Below, piece by piece: positions 11,763 to 24,400 of a DNA stretch of 64,000 nt (position 1 is its first letter; each line of letters begins with the position of its first letter). The position numbers and the translations under genes were made by a program. This DNA comes from Effrenium voratum (Eukaryota > Sar > Dinophyceae > Suessiales > Symbiodiniaceae). Under the pieces are notes generated by a model, which did no database searches, was not told the DNA's origin, and worked only from the letters and a program-made list of their open reading frames with translations. The DNA is taken from positions 18,501 through 82,500 of the forward strand of contig CAUJNA010000536.1 in the NCBI GenBank assembly GCA_963377175.1. The letters are read 5' to 3'.

Positions 11763-12314
11763 TAGCAACTCTCAATCTCGACGGGGGGCATCACACACTT
11801 CTCCGGGCGAGCGCAAATCATCCACTTCATGAAGGAACATATGATAGACATACTTGCAGTGCAAGAAGCAAGGCTCAATAAAAGCTCATTGGAAGTACAT
11901 GATGGGTACATGTTGCGTTTCTCTGCGGATGCTACGCGTGCTCAGAAATCTCGCGCTAACCAAAAACGGGAACAACACAGACTCCAACCGCAGCAAGCCT
12001 CACGGAACTCGAGCTATGCAATCCAGATGCTGAAGAGCATGGCGGGGGAATAGTGTATTCATTCCCACAGCTAGCGAGGTACAAGGGACATGTCCAGCAA
12101 ATCAACGGCAGGAAGGGTGCTCGCAGCTTTCAACACCCGTGAAAACACATGTGGCTTTTATCGTGTGCTCCACAGGCAAAACGCAGCGAACAAGAAAAGG
12201 ACGAATTCTGCAGCCATTTTGGCGATATCGCTTCTTCACTCGCAAAGCATGAGATAAACGTCTGGAGAACTTCAGTGCGAGAGTTATGGAGCAACGAAGC
12301 CACGGACAAAACAT
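11763..12314 (+). mobile_element. decayed non-LTR retrotransposon endonuclease fragment
   Basis: Reads as a broken AP-endonuclease-type domain of a LINE: VATLNLDG at 11763, a frameshift, then HFMKEHMIDILAVQEARLN and VHDGYMLRFSADA (about 11791-11940), and in another frame GGGIVYSFPQLARYKG from 12032, an in-frame TGA near 12139, and KDEFCSHFGDIASSLAKHE. The order and spacing of ATLN, DILAVQE and GGG-I-V match LINE endonucleases. No reverse transcriptase is seen, so this is a 5'-side remnant, not a working element. Confidence 0.7.
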
Positions 12315-12599
12315 GATGGTACCCCCAAATTTTCCGTAAGAAGACTGGCAGCGCAGACCGTCTTAGCATAAAGCCACAAGACAACCCGTTTTGCTTTGCA
12401 TCTTTTTGTTGGCACCATGAGCGGCTGGCTGTCAATCCGTGGCTTGAAAAGCCGGTGGCCATGCTGACTACGCATCGCAGTGCGACAACGCTAACCTACA
12501 CCTGTTCCGTTTGCAACTGATCCGGGTTTGGGCAGATGGATATCAAACCTTGTTAGTCACAATAAGTAATTAGTTAATACCCAGGGTTTTGTTATCCCT

Positions 12600-12625
12600 T
12601 TTTAAACAAACACACACACACACAA
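12600..12625. repeat. CA microsatellite
   Basis: A short (CA)n run in AT-rich DNA before the next gene. Confidence 0.8.
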
Positions 12626-12938
12626 TATGTACATTTATACTTATTGTTTGTAAGTAATGCTATTCTCAATGAAACACGCGTCCGCCATGCGGTCAGCACT
12701 TGGATGGAACATGGACAAAGAGTAGCAACACACACTACCAAGGGTCCCAATCTCCGCAAAACTGCGGGTGTGTCTCAACATTTTGAGGACCATGTCGGGC
12801 TGTTGGTTTCCCGGTGGTCTCCCTTCTTTCACCTTCCTTTTCTTTTTTTTTTCTTCCTCACCACCTTTGGTTTCCCCTTCTCCGCCCACGGGTTTTTTCC
12901 GTTCTTTTTTTGGGGAAGACGGGCCCGGGGACTCCCAG

Positions 12939-13047
12939 CGACGCCAACTCCCCGCCGATTTCGCGCCTCGGATGCCGCGAGGTCGGGGACTCCGTGCGCC
13001 TCGTGGGGCTCGAGGCCTTCGCCGCGCTCAACGGGCGCCGGGGGAAG
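12939..13047 (+). CDS. exon with LNGRRG barrel-like motif
   Basis: Reads ANSPPISRLGCREVGDSV and then RLVGLEAFAALNGRRGK. A GT donor follows at 13048. The 5' limit is uncertain: AG sites lie at 12937, 12917 and just before the GTCGGGGAC codons. Confidence 0.5.
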
Positions 13048-16000
13048 GTCGCGGCCCGGCCGAGAAAGCGAGGGGGGGGGCGAGCGCTCGGCCCTTTGGC
13101 GGCGGCGGCGGTGTTTCTTCTTCTTTTTTTTTGGGGGGGGAGGCGAACGAACCGGCCACCTTTTTTTTGAGGGGGAAAGGTTTTTCAAAGGTTTGAAGAA
13201 GGACGCATCTGGACTTCTATGTTTTTGGGGGAGGCAAGGTTCCTATTTTTTTGGGATTCAGGCAATCACCTTTTGGTGTTGGCTATGTCCAAAGCCTTTC
13301 CATCCCCTTTTTCCCGTCTGGAGGTGTGCGTTTCGGAGGATGCCCTTCTTGGGGTGGTTGTAAAGGGAAACGCAGGGAGAACTGAAATCGGGCTTTGGGT
13401 TCCAATGCCCATTTGCGACACATGCCCATTCACCAAACTTTAAACATCTGTTTTGACAACTTTTTCAGGCTTCGTGTTGGTGAGCCGTCCTTTGTTTTCG
13501 GTTGAGCATGTGCATTTTCCCGCTCGCCAAATAGCATTCACAGGTTGTTTTTGTTTGTCGCGAATCTGTATTATGTGATGAAACACTTTCCAAAATCCGT
13601 TTCGCACCGCCTAAGAACCCCCTGGAATGATTCGATTCCCCTGAAGTTAAATACCAAGAAATGCTATGGTTTCATCCATAGTTTCGATCTGGTGCGAAAT
13701 GGATTTTGTCCATCTACAGTGGTTGTAGAGGGTAAAGTTGGGAACCCATTCACCAAACCTCCAAACCGAACCACCCAAAGGATTTGTGATCTAAATTGAG
13801 TCCACCGTTCTTTTTTAAATGGGGGTTGAAGTCCAATGTAGGTCACCCAATTGGGGTCACCTAGGAGCGAGGGGTCCCGCCTGAACTGCGACCACTCTTG
13901 TTCTCATTGGTGCTGCTTTTGCTTTCGCTACCACAAGAACCATCAACACTCTTGTTCTTCGTGCTTTCGCTGTTACCAAAGCAACCATCACCACTGTTCT
14001 CCATGCTCGTGCTTTCGCTGCCACCTAATAGGTCAACCTCTTTTTTGAAATGGTTGAAGTCCAATGTAGGTCACCCTTCATTGTCAGCTGTTCGGGGTCT
14101 TCAGCCTTCATTGGGTCACCGTATCGGGGTTGAACCCTAGGAAGCACAAGGCTGAGAAAATCGCGGGGCCCGCGGCGAAAATCCCAAAATCCCAGGTGTC
14201 CTTCGACGGAGCGCGGCAGCGGTGGCAGGTGGCTCTCGAGGCCGAACACTGTTGGACGGAGCTTTGGGACTACACTCCCTCAGACAAGTGGAAGCTCCCC
14301 CAATTGGCCTCTGTAAATGGAATGAAGTCTTCCGAAGGGGTCCGTTCGGGAGCTTCCATGTTAGCACGGGGGAGGGTACTAATGTTGACCCCACGCTAGT
14401 CAGCCCCAGCTTATTTAGGGGTCCCTGGTTTTAGTGGGGAATCATCACTTTTGGAGGGGAGCACCCCCAGATAAACTGGGGTTGATTTAATACGGGGTCA
14501 GCACTGCTCGGCAGATGGGTGCGAGTCTAAACGTGGAAACGTGGAAACCTTAAGATGGGTGTCTCTGGTTTTGGAGTTGGGAGCCATTTTACCTTGGTTT
14601 GAAGGGTAACCAAAGGAACACCACCAATCTTGGGGCCTATTTTGGGACAAAAGCACATCGGTGGTTGGCCTCTAGTTTCTTTGACACCATCCGAAGAATC
14701 GACTCAAAAAACAACACACCCGGCAATTTCAGAGGAACTACTCCCTTGATTTTCGACAAGTGCTTCAGATCTTGTGTGTGGATTCAAGGGCGAACCAACC
14801 AGAAGCCGAACCTGGCATTCGCGTCAACGAATGGGTGTTGAAAGGTTTCAGGTGTCCGAAACAGGCGTTCAAATTCCCCAGACCATTTTGTGTTTGCTCT
14901 TGTGGGTGAAGCAGTGTGGGTTAAACAGTTTCCAATAGCCTTGTTTTGGATGGAATGTGTGCTGAAAGACTTTTGGATGAAGAACGTGTGTAGACTGTAT
15001 TTGGGTGAAACTGGTGTTGAAAGAGGTTTTGATGTCCGAAGTTTCCTGAAGAAGCCCATGGGTTTAGTTGCTTGGGCTCTCTTTTCTACCTGCCCGTTCT
15101 GTCCCCTTGAAGGACGTTCTTCAGTGTTTGGAGCTTTTGGAGCTCGGAGCACGCGTCTTTCCCCAGATAGCTAAAAGCAAAAGGGGTTTCAACTTCTAAT
15201 AAAGAGGGGAAAACGATTTGCGAGATTGACGGCTCGGTGCCAAAGGGGGCATGCAGTCTGGGGTGCTGGCGCAGGGGCTGTTTTGGGACGCTGTTTGGTG
15301 GTGCTGTTTGAAGTGGTGAGCATTTTTGCGAGATTGACGGCCGGGTGCTCGGAGTGCTGTTTGGGGGTGCTGTTGTTGGGTGACTAAGCGGGCGCAATGT
15401 TGCGAGATTGATGGCAGGGTGCTAGGGGGCATGCAGTTTGGGAGTCCTTTCAAGTGCTTTTTTGGGATGCTGGTTTTGGTGTTGTTTGAGGTGCTGGTGA
15501 CGGTGCGACGCTTTGTGCTTGATGGTGGGAGTGCTGTTTGGGGCGCTGTTCCGGGGGTTCTGTTGGAGGTTCTGTGCAATCCTTGGCAGGTTTTTCGCTC
15601 TCTGCGGTCTATGCGAGTAATGTTTTTCCAGGGGTATCTTCCCCATTCTTTCCAGGGCTCCTTCTTTTCACGAAACCATCAACCACCCAGGGGAAACAGA
15701 TCCGGTTTTTGAAAAGAAGGATGGTTGAAAAGAATGGAGAAGGAATCAACCCCTGGCACTTTTTTGGGCCTTGGGCAAGGACGGGGTGAAGAACGTATTG
15801 GCCTCCAACCTGCGCAAGGCCTGCCGGGACCTGTGAGTAAACGGAGGGACCTGTGCTTTTGGGGTTTCGTCCGGAGAAGAGCTGCCGAGCCCATGCGTCC
15901 TGAAAATGGGGGGAGCTTCCCTTGTCAGTTTTTGGAGAGCAAAGCTCTTCCTGCAGACCCTTCATTTTGGGGTGCTTCTGTTGGGGGATGTAAGGGAAAT

Positions 16001-17340
16001 CAGCCAGTCTGGAGGTCCGAGTCCAACTTTTTGTCCCAAACTCGCGACACCGAGTTTGGGCTTTTCGTGCCAAGGGGACATGGAGATGACTTGAATCCAC
16101 CATTTGTGGAGGAATGGGAATGGGAGGATGTGTGGTTCCCAGTGTTTCTTAGTGCAAGGCGGCAAGGCCGAGAGATGCTTCGAATGATGCGTGGATCGCA
16201 TGGACCATGAATTCAATGAGTCGGCGTGAGAAGAACTATGGGAAAGACGAATGCTGTGGCGCAACTACTGTGGATGGCCGAAATCCATTTCGCACCACTT
16301 TGAAACCATTGGACACCATTGTTTGTTGGTATTTTCAGGGGAAACATCACCCCAGGGTTTTTTAGGTGGTGCGATTTGTGGATTTCACAACCATCTACAG
16401 TATCCCCCACGTCAGTGGTAAGTGGCTAGCCGGTGGTAAGGGAGCCGCTAGCTCAGCCACCGATCGGAGCCAATTTTGTCCAGTGGCCATATGGGTCAAA
16501 ATGAAACCACCAAGGGACCGCAGGTTTTAGTCCATGTTTCCATTTACCAGGGCAAGCCATTTTGGGTACACTTTTTTGACCCACACCCAACTGGGTCATT
16601 CTAGGCCCATTAAAGTGACATGCCTGAAGAAACAGCTCCCGCATTTTCTGCGGTTCAACCTCGCCCCCCCAAAAACATTTCGAAGCTCCTCGAAAGGCAA
16701 CCAATTCAAGAGACAGACTTGCCAGGATGATTCCCTCAGCCTACCTGGGTGTTTCCTTCTTTTAGGGGGCCCCCCAAAATGGATCTCGGTTTTTTCTTTT
16801 GGCTTCCCTTCAAGACCACCAACAAAAAAAACGGACATATCCATGTTGAGGTCACCCAAACATGTCGGCCTCTCGCTCTGGCGGCGTTTCCCGGATCAGG
16901 AGCCTGAGTCCGAGAAGCCCCAAGCTACGCCGCAACGCATGCGCCAAGTGGGCAAGCGACCTCCGATGGAGGCCTGGTTTTGGCGGACTGGGAAACCAAA
17001 GCGGTTGCATGCGGTATGGGTGAAAACAACGGACATTCTCCCCCAGATGGTGATTGTCCATTAATTTTCTCACACCAACACACCACACATGGTACTAAAA
17101 CAACAGATCCCATGTGGTCATTTGCGTTTGGTTGCCATCTCATTGCCCTTTGTAACAAGCTTATGCAACTGTTGGTTAGAAGCCATGTGGGGTGACCTGA
17201 ACAAAGGGTCCATGGCCGTTTCCCGCACTCGGCTCAGTCAGCTTCAACTTGTGCAACCCGGCCGCCTCGAGCTTGCGAACCCTGAGGATTCTTCGCCAAA
17301 GCGCAGGCGCTTGGTCGAGGACCCCACTTGCACAGCTTGA
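12939..17340 (+). CDS. multi-exon gene, putative nuclear protein
   Basis: Five plus-strand exons can be read: about 12939-13047, 14141-14228, 15780-15832, 16900-16971 and 17242-17340 with stop TGA. The first contains VGDSVRLVGLEAFAALNGRR, like small beta-barrel domains of dinoflagellate proteins (GDRVxVxGL...LNGxxGxV). The second contains SQVSFDGARQRWQ, which resembles the start of AP2-type DNA-binding repeats, though too little is present to be sure. The fourth is polar, and the last ends in a basic PKRRRL cluster that could direct the product to the nucleus. Some exons are probably missing and the start codon is not found; function is unknown. Element copies of families B, F and A fill the introns. 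Confidence 0.5.
13590..13722 (+). repeat. intron-type element, family B, copy 1
   Basis: AAATCCGTTTCGCACCGCC at the left pairs with GGTGCGAAATGGATTTTG at the right; the middle carries CCCTGGAATGATTCGATTCC. Same family as 16268, 20499, 28408, 38034, 40185 and 61338. Confidence 0.75.
13895..14030. repeat. imperfect 42-48 bp tandem repeat
   Basis: GCTTTCGCT recurs at 13921, 13963 and 14011, each followed by ACCA-rich sequence and a CTCTTGTTCT- or CTGTTCTCC-like stretch. Spacings are multiples of six. It lies just upstream of the 14141 exon. Confidence 0.6.
14141..14228 (+). CDS. exon with VSFDGARQRW motif
   Basis: CTAG acceptor, then one base plus 29 codons reading KHKAEKIAGPAAKIPK and SQVSFDGARQRWQ, and a GT donor at 14229. 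The second half looks like the first strands of an AP2/ERF-type repeat. Confidence 0.5.
15217..15575. repeat. degenerate tandem-like region
   Basis: TTGCGAGATTGA followed by a CGGGTGCT-like end occurs three times (about 15217, 15325 and 15397), mixed with many GTGCTGTTTGGG-type words. A decayed tandem array inside an intron; the long open frames on the minus strand here come from this repetition. Confidence 0.5.
15627..15762 (+). repeat. intron-type element, family F, copy 1
   Basis: ATTCTTTCCAGGG at the left and AAAGAATGGAGAAGGAATCA at the right, with GATCCGGTTTTTGAAA inside. Another copy is at 34586-34712, and an inverted one at 34930-35062. Confidence 0.65.
15780..15832 (+). CDS. short exon DGVKNVLASNLRKACRDL
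   Basis: AAG acceptor; 17 codons plus two bases (17 full residues of DGVKNVLASNLRKACRD and a split Leu codon); donor GTGAGT at 15833. Strong splice signals and clean codon use; a helical segment of the 12.9-17.3 kb gene. Confidence 0.6.
16268..16400 (-). repeat. intron-type element, family B, copy 2
   Basis: CTGTGGATGGCCGAAATCCA to AACCATCTACAG. The inner sequence (TTGGTATTTTCAGGGGAAAC) is the reverse complement of the other copies, so this copy is inverted. Confidence 0.75.
16487..16595 (+). repeat. intron-type element, family A, copy 2
   Basis: CATATGGGTCAAAATGAAAC to TTTTTTGACCCACACCC with the shared core CCATGTTTCCATTTACCAGG. Confidence 0.8.
16900..16971 (+). CDS. polar exon of the 12.9-17.3 kb gene
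   Basis: CAG acceptor, 24 codons (EPESEKPQATPQ, RMRQVGKRPPME), GC donor at 16972. Phase 0 at both ends. Confidence 0.5.
17242..17340 (+). CDS. terminal exon with basic cluster
   Basis: CAG acceptor; 32 codons (LQLVQPGRLELANPEDSS, PKRRRLVEDPTCTA) and TGA. The PKRRRL stretch resembles a nuclear localisation signal. Confidence 0.55.
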   Translation, partial: LQLVQPGRLELANPEDSSPKRRRLVEDPTCTA

Positions 17341-18368
17341 TGCATTCTCATTCGCCGCTTTCGACCTGGCGAATGCCAGGAAAGTGATGCTCAGTCGGCC
17401 AGGACGGTGTTTTGGTATTTTTTTTCGCTCCTTTTTCTCCGCCGCGATGCGTCCATGCGCGATGCGAAAGGTGTGATGCATCCATGACATCGTAACCCCT
17501 TTTTTGGGACCCGCATAAGCGCCTTGCACAGACAGGCCGACAGGCAGACAGGCATCAAGAGACTTAGTTGTGGAGTTGGCAGACTTGAAGCTTTGGTGAG
17601 GTGCTTCATTTGAGCCAAGGCCCAACATGTTTTACTATGTTTCATGCTAATTAGTCAACTGAACAGGTGAGGAGAATCCTTTTGCTTGCCACAATCCAGC
17701 TTGCAACCTTCACAGGCCCTCCGGCGATGTCACTTGGCAGCGTTCAGGGCTTCACTTGAGTTGGACTTAAACTCAGGCATCGGTGCTGGGGACAGCCACC
17801 CCTGGGTTTGAGTCTTGCTTGGGGTATTTGCAGATTAACATGGAACCAACGTGCATCCTTTGAGGAACTCCTTTCAGGAGATGGACCAACTTTTTGGGTT
17901 CCATCTGAATTTGCAGTCATCAAGCCCTCTTCTTCGCTCCTTGGCCTGGATGCGGGGTGCTTCAGGCGGGAGCAGCATCTCAGGCGCGCTTGTCAGTGGC
18001 TCCATAGCTGCCCCCCAGGGGAACGGGATGCAGAACCACTATACAGCTAATTGAAAGGGTAATGATGGTCTTCCCTGACATTAGTGGATACCTGCTATAG
18101 GGATGACAGGAGACATTGGGTGCCTTTGGAGGGTACACAGCGTGCTTGCCGCTTCAAAAGCATCGACTCAATTGATACGCCCCACCTAAGAATCTTCATT
18201 GAACCCGCATCTTCACCTCATGTTTGAATTTCGACAAACATCGCATAATTTTCCTTGAACCCCCTTCAAGTTCGTTTTGTCCCATCTCCGGACCGCAGCT
18301 TTCCTTTTGGCCCAGGCAGGGCCCTCCGCCCGCCCGAACGCGGCCGACGTCGCGCGTCGCGCGGCGCG
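17341..18368. other. intergenic stretch between two plus-strand genes
   Basis: No exon or element recognised. Open frames on the minus strand near 17391-17645 lack codon bias. Confidence 0.5.
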
Positions 18369-18497
18369 ATGGAGGCCTCGCCCACCGGGCGGCTGCGGAG
18401 CAGGTCGGTGCGGGGCTCCACGCTGGAGCTGCTCACCTTCACCAGGCAGACGTCTCCGTCCAAGCAGAGCAGCAAATCCTCCTGCGGGCGCCTTGGT
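18369..18497 (+). CDS. channel 2, first exon
   Basis: ATG in a very GC-rich island reads MEASPTGRLRSRSVRGS, then TLELLTFTRQTSPSKQSS. A Ser/Arg/Thr-rich cytosolic start. The donor is not certain (a GC or GT site near 18485-18500). It could instead belong to a separate short gene, but the next exons lie on the same strand and continue in order. Confidence 0.55.
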
Positions 18498-21400
18498 CGG
18501 AAGAACAAAGGGGGTGGTTCGGGGGTTCTTCGGTTTTGCTTCCCCTAGCAAAAAAGCAGCCTGAGGGTGAAAGCAGGTGGAACCTAGCCTTTAGACCAAC
18601 ATGCCACTTGGTTTCATGCAACAGTATGTGTTTTGCTGGTTGTAAAAAGTAGGGAATCCTGTGAGGGGTTTTGGGAACAAACCGGAACCCTGAAAGGAAA
18701 CCAACAAGGGATGGTTAGGGGTCATTCCCGAAGGGACCCTGCCGGTTCTCACCATGCCCTCTTCTTAATGGAACTCTTCTGCACTTCATTTCCCAGGCTT
18801 AAGCTGGGTTTCCCTACCTTCGGTGGATTCCAACCCCCAGCTAGGCTCTTCTTATGCTTCCCTGAAAACCGGAAGAAAGCACACCCGCAACCAAAAAGAC
18901 GAAAGACAAAGAACCACAACCAATTTTGCGGAATTCCGCACGTCAACGGGGACAGAACAGGCCAGGACGCTGACTTGACTGCATCGAGTTGATGTGTCGG
19001 ATCCGTTGGCGTGGCCAGCGATGAAAGGAATACTTTTGCAGACCGTTTGGGTATGTGTCAAAAGTGATACGGGTGCGGAGCCAACAAAAGCTACAGACCC
19101 CAGTTGGGCTTGCGTTTTTTGGAGGGTCCCTTTTTCCAGGGGTTAGTTTAAAGGGAAATCCACTTTCACACACACGCACACCCATTTGGCTATGTTACAT
19201 GTTTTTGTCGGGAACCCCCCCAAAGGTTGTTGGTGGACAAGAATCCCACCCGACTGATGTCCAAAGGGTCGCGGCAGGATAGAGGGCATGGACCTGGTGG
19301 TCCGGCGACTGGATCGCTTGGAGTCCACGCTGCAGGCAGCCTTCGGCAAGATGGAGGCAGATGAGTGGGTTCCAACTCGATTTGGACGGCTCGGCTTTTT
19401 TTCTTTTTGGGAGGTTGGTACCCCTTTTTGGTGGTTTTAAGGGAAAGAGGCATGAGTCAGGGCGATTTGGATGGCTTGCCCTTTTTTTGTGGAGTTGGTA
19501 CGCCCTTTTTTGGTGGTTTCAAGGGAAACCAAAAGGAGTGGGTCCCCCACAAAAAGACACACCCATATAGATTTGCCTGGACCAACTGAGCCTGAATGCT
19601 TTCAATTCCAGCCGCAGAATCACCAACTTCTCTTTTGGTTTCAAACATCGACCTTTAGGCCAATTTATAGTGTGTTGCCTTTGGGTCGGTATTAAACAGA
19701 CCCACCCATCTGTGTACTGGGAACCGTCCGCTAATGTCCGACCTGCTAACTTGGGTTCGGGGATCAACCTCCTCGCAGGGCACCTTCCCGTCCATGAACA
19801 TGGAACCTGACGCTTCGAGCTGGAAGACCAGTTTCCTTTAAAGTGGAACCTCTGGGTTCCATGTTCGTGGGCAGGGTACGTTGGAGAAGCGACACAATCC
19901 ATGGCACTTTGCGGAGCCGGGCCATCCCCGAAGATGGGAAGCGCGCTTCGGCTTGATTTCCCTACGCGACCCTTGCAGCTCCCAATATTTGCGTTTGTTT
20001 GCCGTATGTGTGTGTGTGTTTTCTTTGGAGTTGCTACCCTTTTCACTTCTTGATGTATATTTTGCGGGCCCCTATGACTTGACATGGACTTGACATGGAT
20101 ATGAATGCTGGGCCCAAACAACGGGTGGGTTCCCCTTTGGTTTTCGTTCAATACCCCCAAGCATACCCTCAAATCATCGGCTATGAATTTTAATGCTTGG
20201 AACAGCACGAATCTCATCCAAACCATGATGTCCACCGAAACAAGAAAAGAAAGGTAAAATAACAAGAAAACACCCAAATACAAACTCAATATGTTCACAC
20301 CGCGCTTGAACCCACTGTTTCAAGCCAGGTTTGCGCTTTTTTTCAAACATTCCAGGGTCCCTATATGGCCCTGGTTGCGTTGTTCTTGTTTGTCCCACCG
20401 GGCGTATGGTCCGTGTGGCCCTTGTTTCAAGCCAGGTTTTTGCATGTTTTTTCAATCATTCCGTGGTCCATGGCCCCTTTTTTCCTCGGGTTTTTCCTAC
20501 TGTGGATGAACGAAATTCTGCACCGCCTAAGAAGCCCTGGAATGAAGATTCCCCTGCAAATGCCAACAAATAACGGGTTTCCCATGGTTTCAAAGTGGTG
20601 CAGGATTTCGTCCACCCACAGTATGGTCCGTCCGTATGGTCCATGGCCCTCGTTTTTTTTTTTTTTTCCAGGAGAAGATGGCCTCTTGCCCGGGTGAGGC
20701 GAAGCTCCTGGAGGTCTTGAGGACCTTTCACGAGTGGAGTTTTTTTTGGATGGGCCATGGAAAATCCAGGGATTTTTCAGGGGTGTTCATGGGTTTTCAT
20801 GGGATTTTCATGGGTTGTCATGGATTTTCATGGAACTTTCGTGGAGTTTTCATGGAATTTTCATGGAATTTTCATGGTTTAGATGGGTCTGTGGTGGATT
20901 TTCATGGACTTCTCATGGAATTTTCATGGAATTGTCAGTGGTTGTCATGGATTTTCATGGAATTTTCAAGGAAATGTCATGGAAGTTTTATGGGTTTTCA
21001 TGGATTAGATGCGCTTTGTGGTGGATGTTCATGGAATGAAAGGCGGGTGGACCGTTTCGCGAGCTGCCTTCTATGGGGAATGCATCGCTTTTGGCGTCCT
21101 GATTACTAGGGAGGTGCGGAATCCCTCCCAGGGAACCCCCTGCTGTGGATGGATCCACAGTATGAATAAGCTAGGGTTTGTTTGTCCGGGGTTCCCATTA
21201 GATTAGTTTGATTTCATTTACCAGGGCCATCTATTTCTTACCAAAAGGTCACCTACAGAAATGTTCTCATCCTCGCGTCCCTTTCGAATGGCAAGATGCT
21301 ATATTTGTAAAGCCGCAGCAATCAAAAGGACACCTTCAAGGGTATTCGAGGGATCTCCTTTTGGTGGAACCCCGATTGGGGATTCTGTGTCGATGTGCAG

Positions 21401-24400
21401 AGCAGTTGGTTGGAACCCGTTCAGGGTCGGCGCGAACCAGCCCTTGGATCGTATTCACAACGGGACCTCTGGGGAACTTTGGGTGTGGCTGTTTCATTTG
21501 AGGTTAAAGGCACCCTTTTTAAAAGTGCGGTTTCCTTGCATCCGAATGAAGACCACGAAAACACGTGGAGTCATCCCCATTTTGAGGCACACCGAAAGAA
21601 GAACAAACAAACACACAACAACTACATCTCTCTTTCCTTCTGGGGCTCCTCTTCCCTAAACAAACAAAAAGCAAAAATAATTATCGAAACAGAAACAAAA
21701 AAACACAGACAACAAGAACAACACCCAAGAACAAAAGCCACGTTTGACGCCTGGCTTCCCCGCGGTCCGCGAGCCCGCTTCGTTTCAGGACGCTGGAGGA
21801 GACCCTGGACTCGCTGCGGCGAAGTTCCGCCTCGGAGGCCCTGGCGGAGGCCACGGAGCGGAAGCCCCCGGAGGTGTCGCCGCGCTTCGCGGAGCTGCCT
21901 CGGTCCCCGGGCTTCGGCGCGGAGGCCTCCGCGCCGGTGGGCGTCGCTCCGGTGGCGTTGGTTGATTTGGTTGGGGGGCGTCGGTGTGGCCAAGGGGGTT
22001 GAGTTGGGGTGTGGGGGGGTGTTTCGGGTGAAGTGGCGGGTATTTTTTTCTGGGACAAGCGGAGGTGACAGGTAGAAAAGGGGGGAAGGGGGAAGAGGTG
22101 GGTAGGGAAAATGAGGAGAAAGGAGAGAGTTTAGGGTAAAAAAAGACGGGAAAGGATCCCCTGCAAGTTCACATGGAACCTGAAACCAGGTGGAAGAGAG
22201 CAGTACAAGTCTCCGCCTGGCTTTCGCTTCACTTTATGGAGGCTTTAGCAACCCTCAGGCAATGCATATCAAACAGGAAAGAGTTGCAGGAGCTTAAAGG
22301 CGCAACTGCAACCGGTGCGGAAGTTGCAGCTGGTTGGCAAAGACAAACCAGCCTTTCAGATGCGTGTCCAAATTTGTGCTGGGGACGTCACCACTAGGGA
22401 GTCAAATCGCACCGCCTTGTGGTTGTCCCAGAATGTTCTCCTGACAGGATGACAACAGCCGTGGCTCCGAGCGGACGTCCCATTGGTCCTCGGACAGTTT
22501 GCCGGATCCCATTGATAAGGCAGCCAGTGGCCGAAGCGAGTCCGAGGGGAACAAGTCTCAGATGGGTCGCGTGCTGTCGGTCTCCGTGGGCAAAAAGATT
22601 TACCAGCGCCATTATTTGAAGCGCCAGATCTGGGCTTGCCTGGAAGACAGGGACTCCTCGTACACGGCATGGTGCTATGGGTTCAGTATGAATCCTAGCA
22701 ACCACTGGATTTTGCTCAGCCTTTTCCCTTCTCCCGTGGCAAACCAAGCCAACCCAACTCTTTTTGCGAACCGGACCAAGACATGGTGGCCCTTGTCCCA
22801 TAAGAAACCCACCGATCAATTTATTTTTGTCCGCGGTCGCTAAAAAACCTGGAACAAGTTTGGGAGGGTGGGTGGGTGGGTGGGTGGTTGGGCCGTTTTT
22901 ACTTTTACATTCAGCCGAATGCTTTGCTTTTTTCTTCGAAATCCCGAGGAACTGCTTGATCCTGCTCTCCGTCTTGTTGTCTCTGCACCATTGACAGACT
23001 CAACGGTGTGTCTTTTGTTAGGGAACCTCCCTGTAAACGGCTGTTCTACATCTAGTTTCCCCTTAACACCCACCAATAAAGGGGTTCCCTCAAAAAAGAC
23101 ACACCCTTATCTCACCTTTTCGCTCTTTTGCGTTTCCGGGTTTCCTTACTTTCCCATTCGACCTCGAAACATTTTGCTAGTGGGCGTGTCTTGTAGGAAT
23201 CGGACCTCCAAGATGGATTTCGGACTTTGTTTGGGTTTCCCTTTAGAACCACTGCAAAAAGGAAAAAGACACGCCCATTTTTCCCTGACCACTAAAGTGT
23301 TTGACCTTTTGGTAGGTCCTGGCCTTCAAGGTATCAGGCATCCAACTTGCACGAGAAGGACTTCGTGGGGTACTTGGACCTGGGCTTCGACCTTGTCTTC
23401 GCCCTGGACCTGCTGGTGCCCCGTTTTCACTCTTTTTTTTTGTATCTCCCAGTGGCGTTTAGGGTAGCCTTGGTGGGTTTGGAGGGGAAACCAAGCCACA
23501 TTTTTTTTGGGGCCCCCCCGATTTTTTTCGGCGGTTGGGGGGAACGAGAAACATGTCTTCTTCCGATCCCCAAGTCGCCTTTCCTTCTTTTCTCCAGTTC
23601 GCGTTTTGGTTGAAGAGGGCCTGCAAAAAGGGGCAACCACGAAGAACAATTTTCCCCTTGGTTGGCACATTTGGAGAAATGGCTCTTTGACCATCCAGAC
23701 ACCGAAATTACTTTTGAGGCTTGTGGACAATGGAGCGTTCTTCACTTGCCAGAAGCGCAAGTCTCGGACTAGCATCTCTACCAGAATGCTGGAGCAACAA
23801 GTTGAACTTTTTGCCGGAAGATAAAGGAACCATAACTTTTGCTGGCCTAACGGACCAGGTCGAAGACCAACTTTTGGCAGATCTTGCCCCACAAAAAGCG
23901 TCACTCTTTGGAGGGACAAGCCCAACCGCATCCTGTGGTGTGACTGAGTTGTCCCCTAGACCCTTTGGAAAAATGGCTTTTCCATGAATCCCTGCGAAAA
24001 ATGATGGATCTTTTGCTTGTTCGAGGGGCTTAGAGTAACCCGCAAAGAGACCCACCAACTTTTGAAGGTGCCGAGTGTTTTTTCTCATCGACTGCATGCT
24101 TTTGGGTCTTCCAACTAGGGTTATGATTTTGACCACTTCTATGAATCAATGAAACTGGTGGGTGGTTTCCCTTTCACCTGCCACTTGGGGGGTGACTTTC
24201 ATAGAACATCAAAAATGGGTCCCGAAACCGAACTTAGCGAACTGGTTGGTTTCCCTTGAATCTACCACTTGAGGGGTGACCAAAGGTGCCGAGCTTTTGG
24301 CCCTGAGGTACGGCTTTTGGCCTGGCCCACGATGTCTCACTTCTGCCTGGACGCCTACAACATTATTGACCTCTCGGTGGTGCCCTCGCTGATGATTCGC

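Noticed and set aside
15196..15646. Minus-strand open frames of 74-127 residues
   Set aside because: They arise from the degenerate GTGCTGTTTGGG-type repeats; plus-strand gene exons flank them.
19519..20298. 259-residue minus-strand frame
   Set aside because: It crosses a family D element and has AT-rich, unbiased codons; no family resemblance.
22356..22819. Minus-strand frames opposite the pre-S1 channel exon
   Set aside because: Antisense shadow of a well-supported plus-strand exon.
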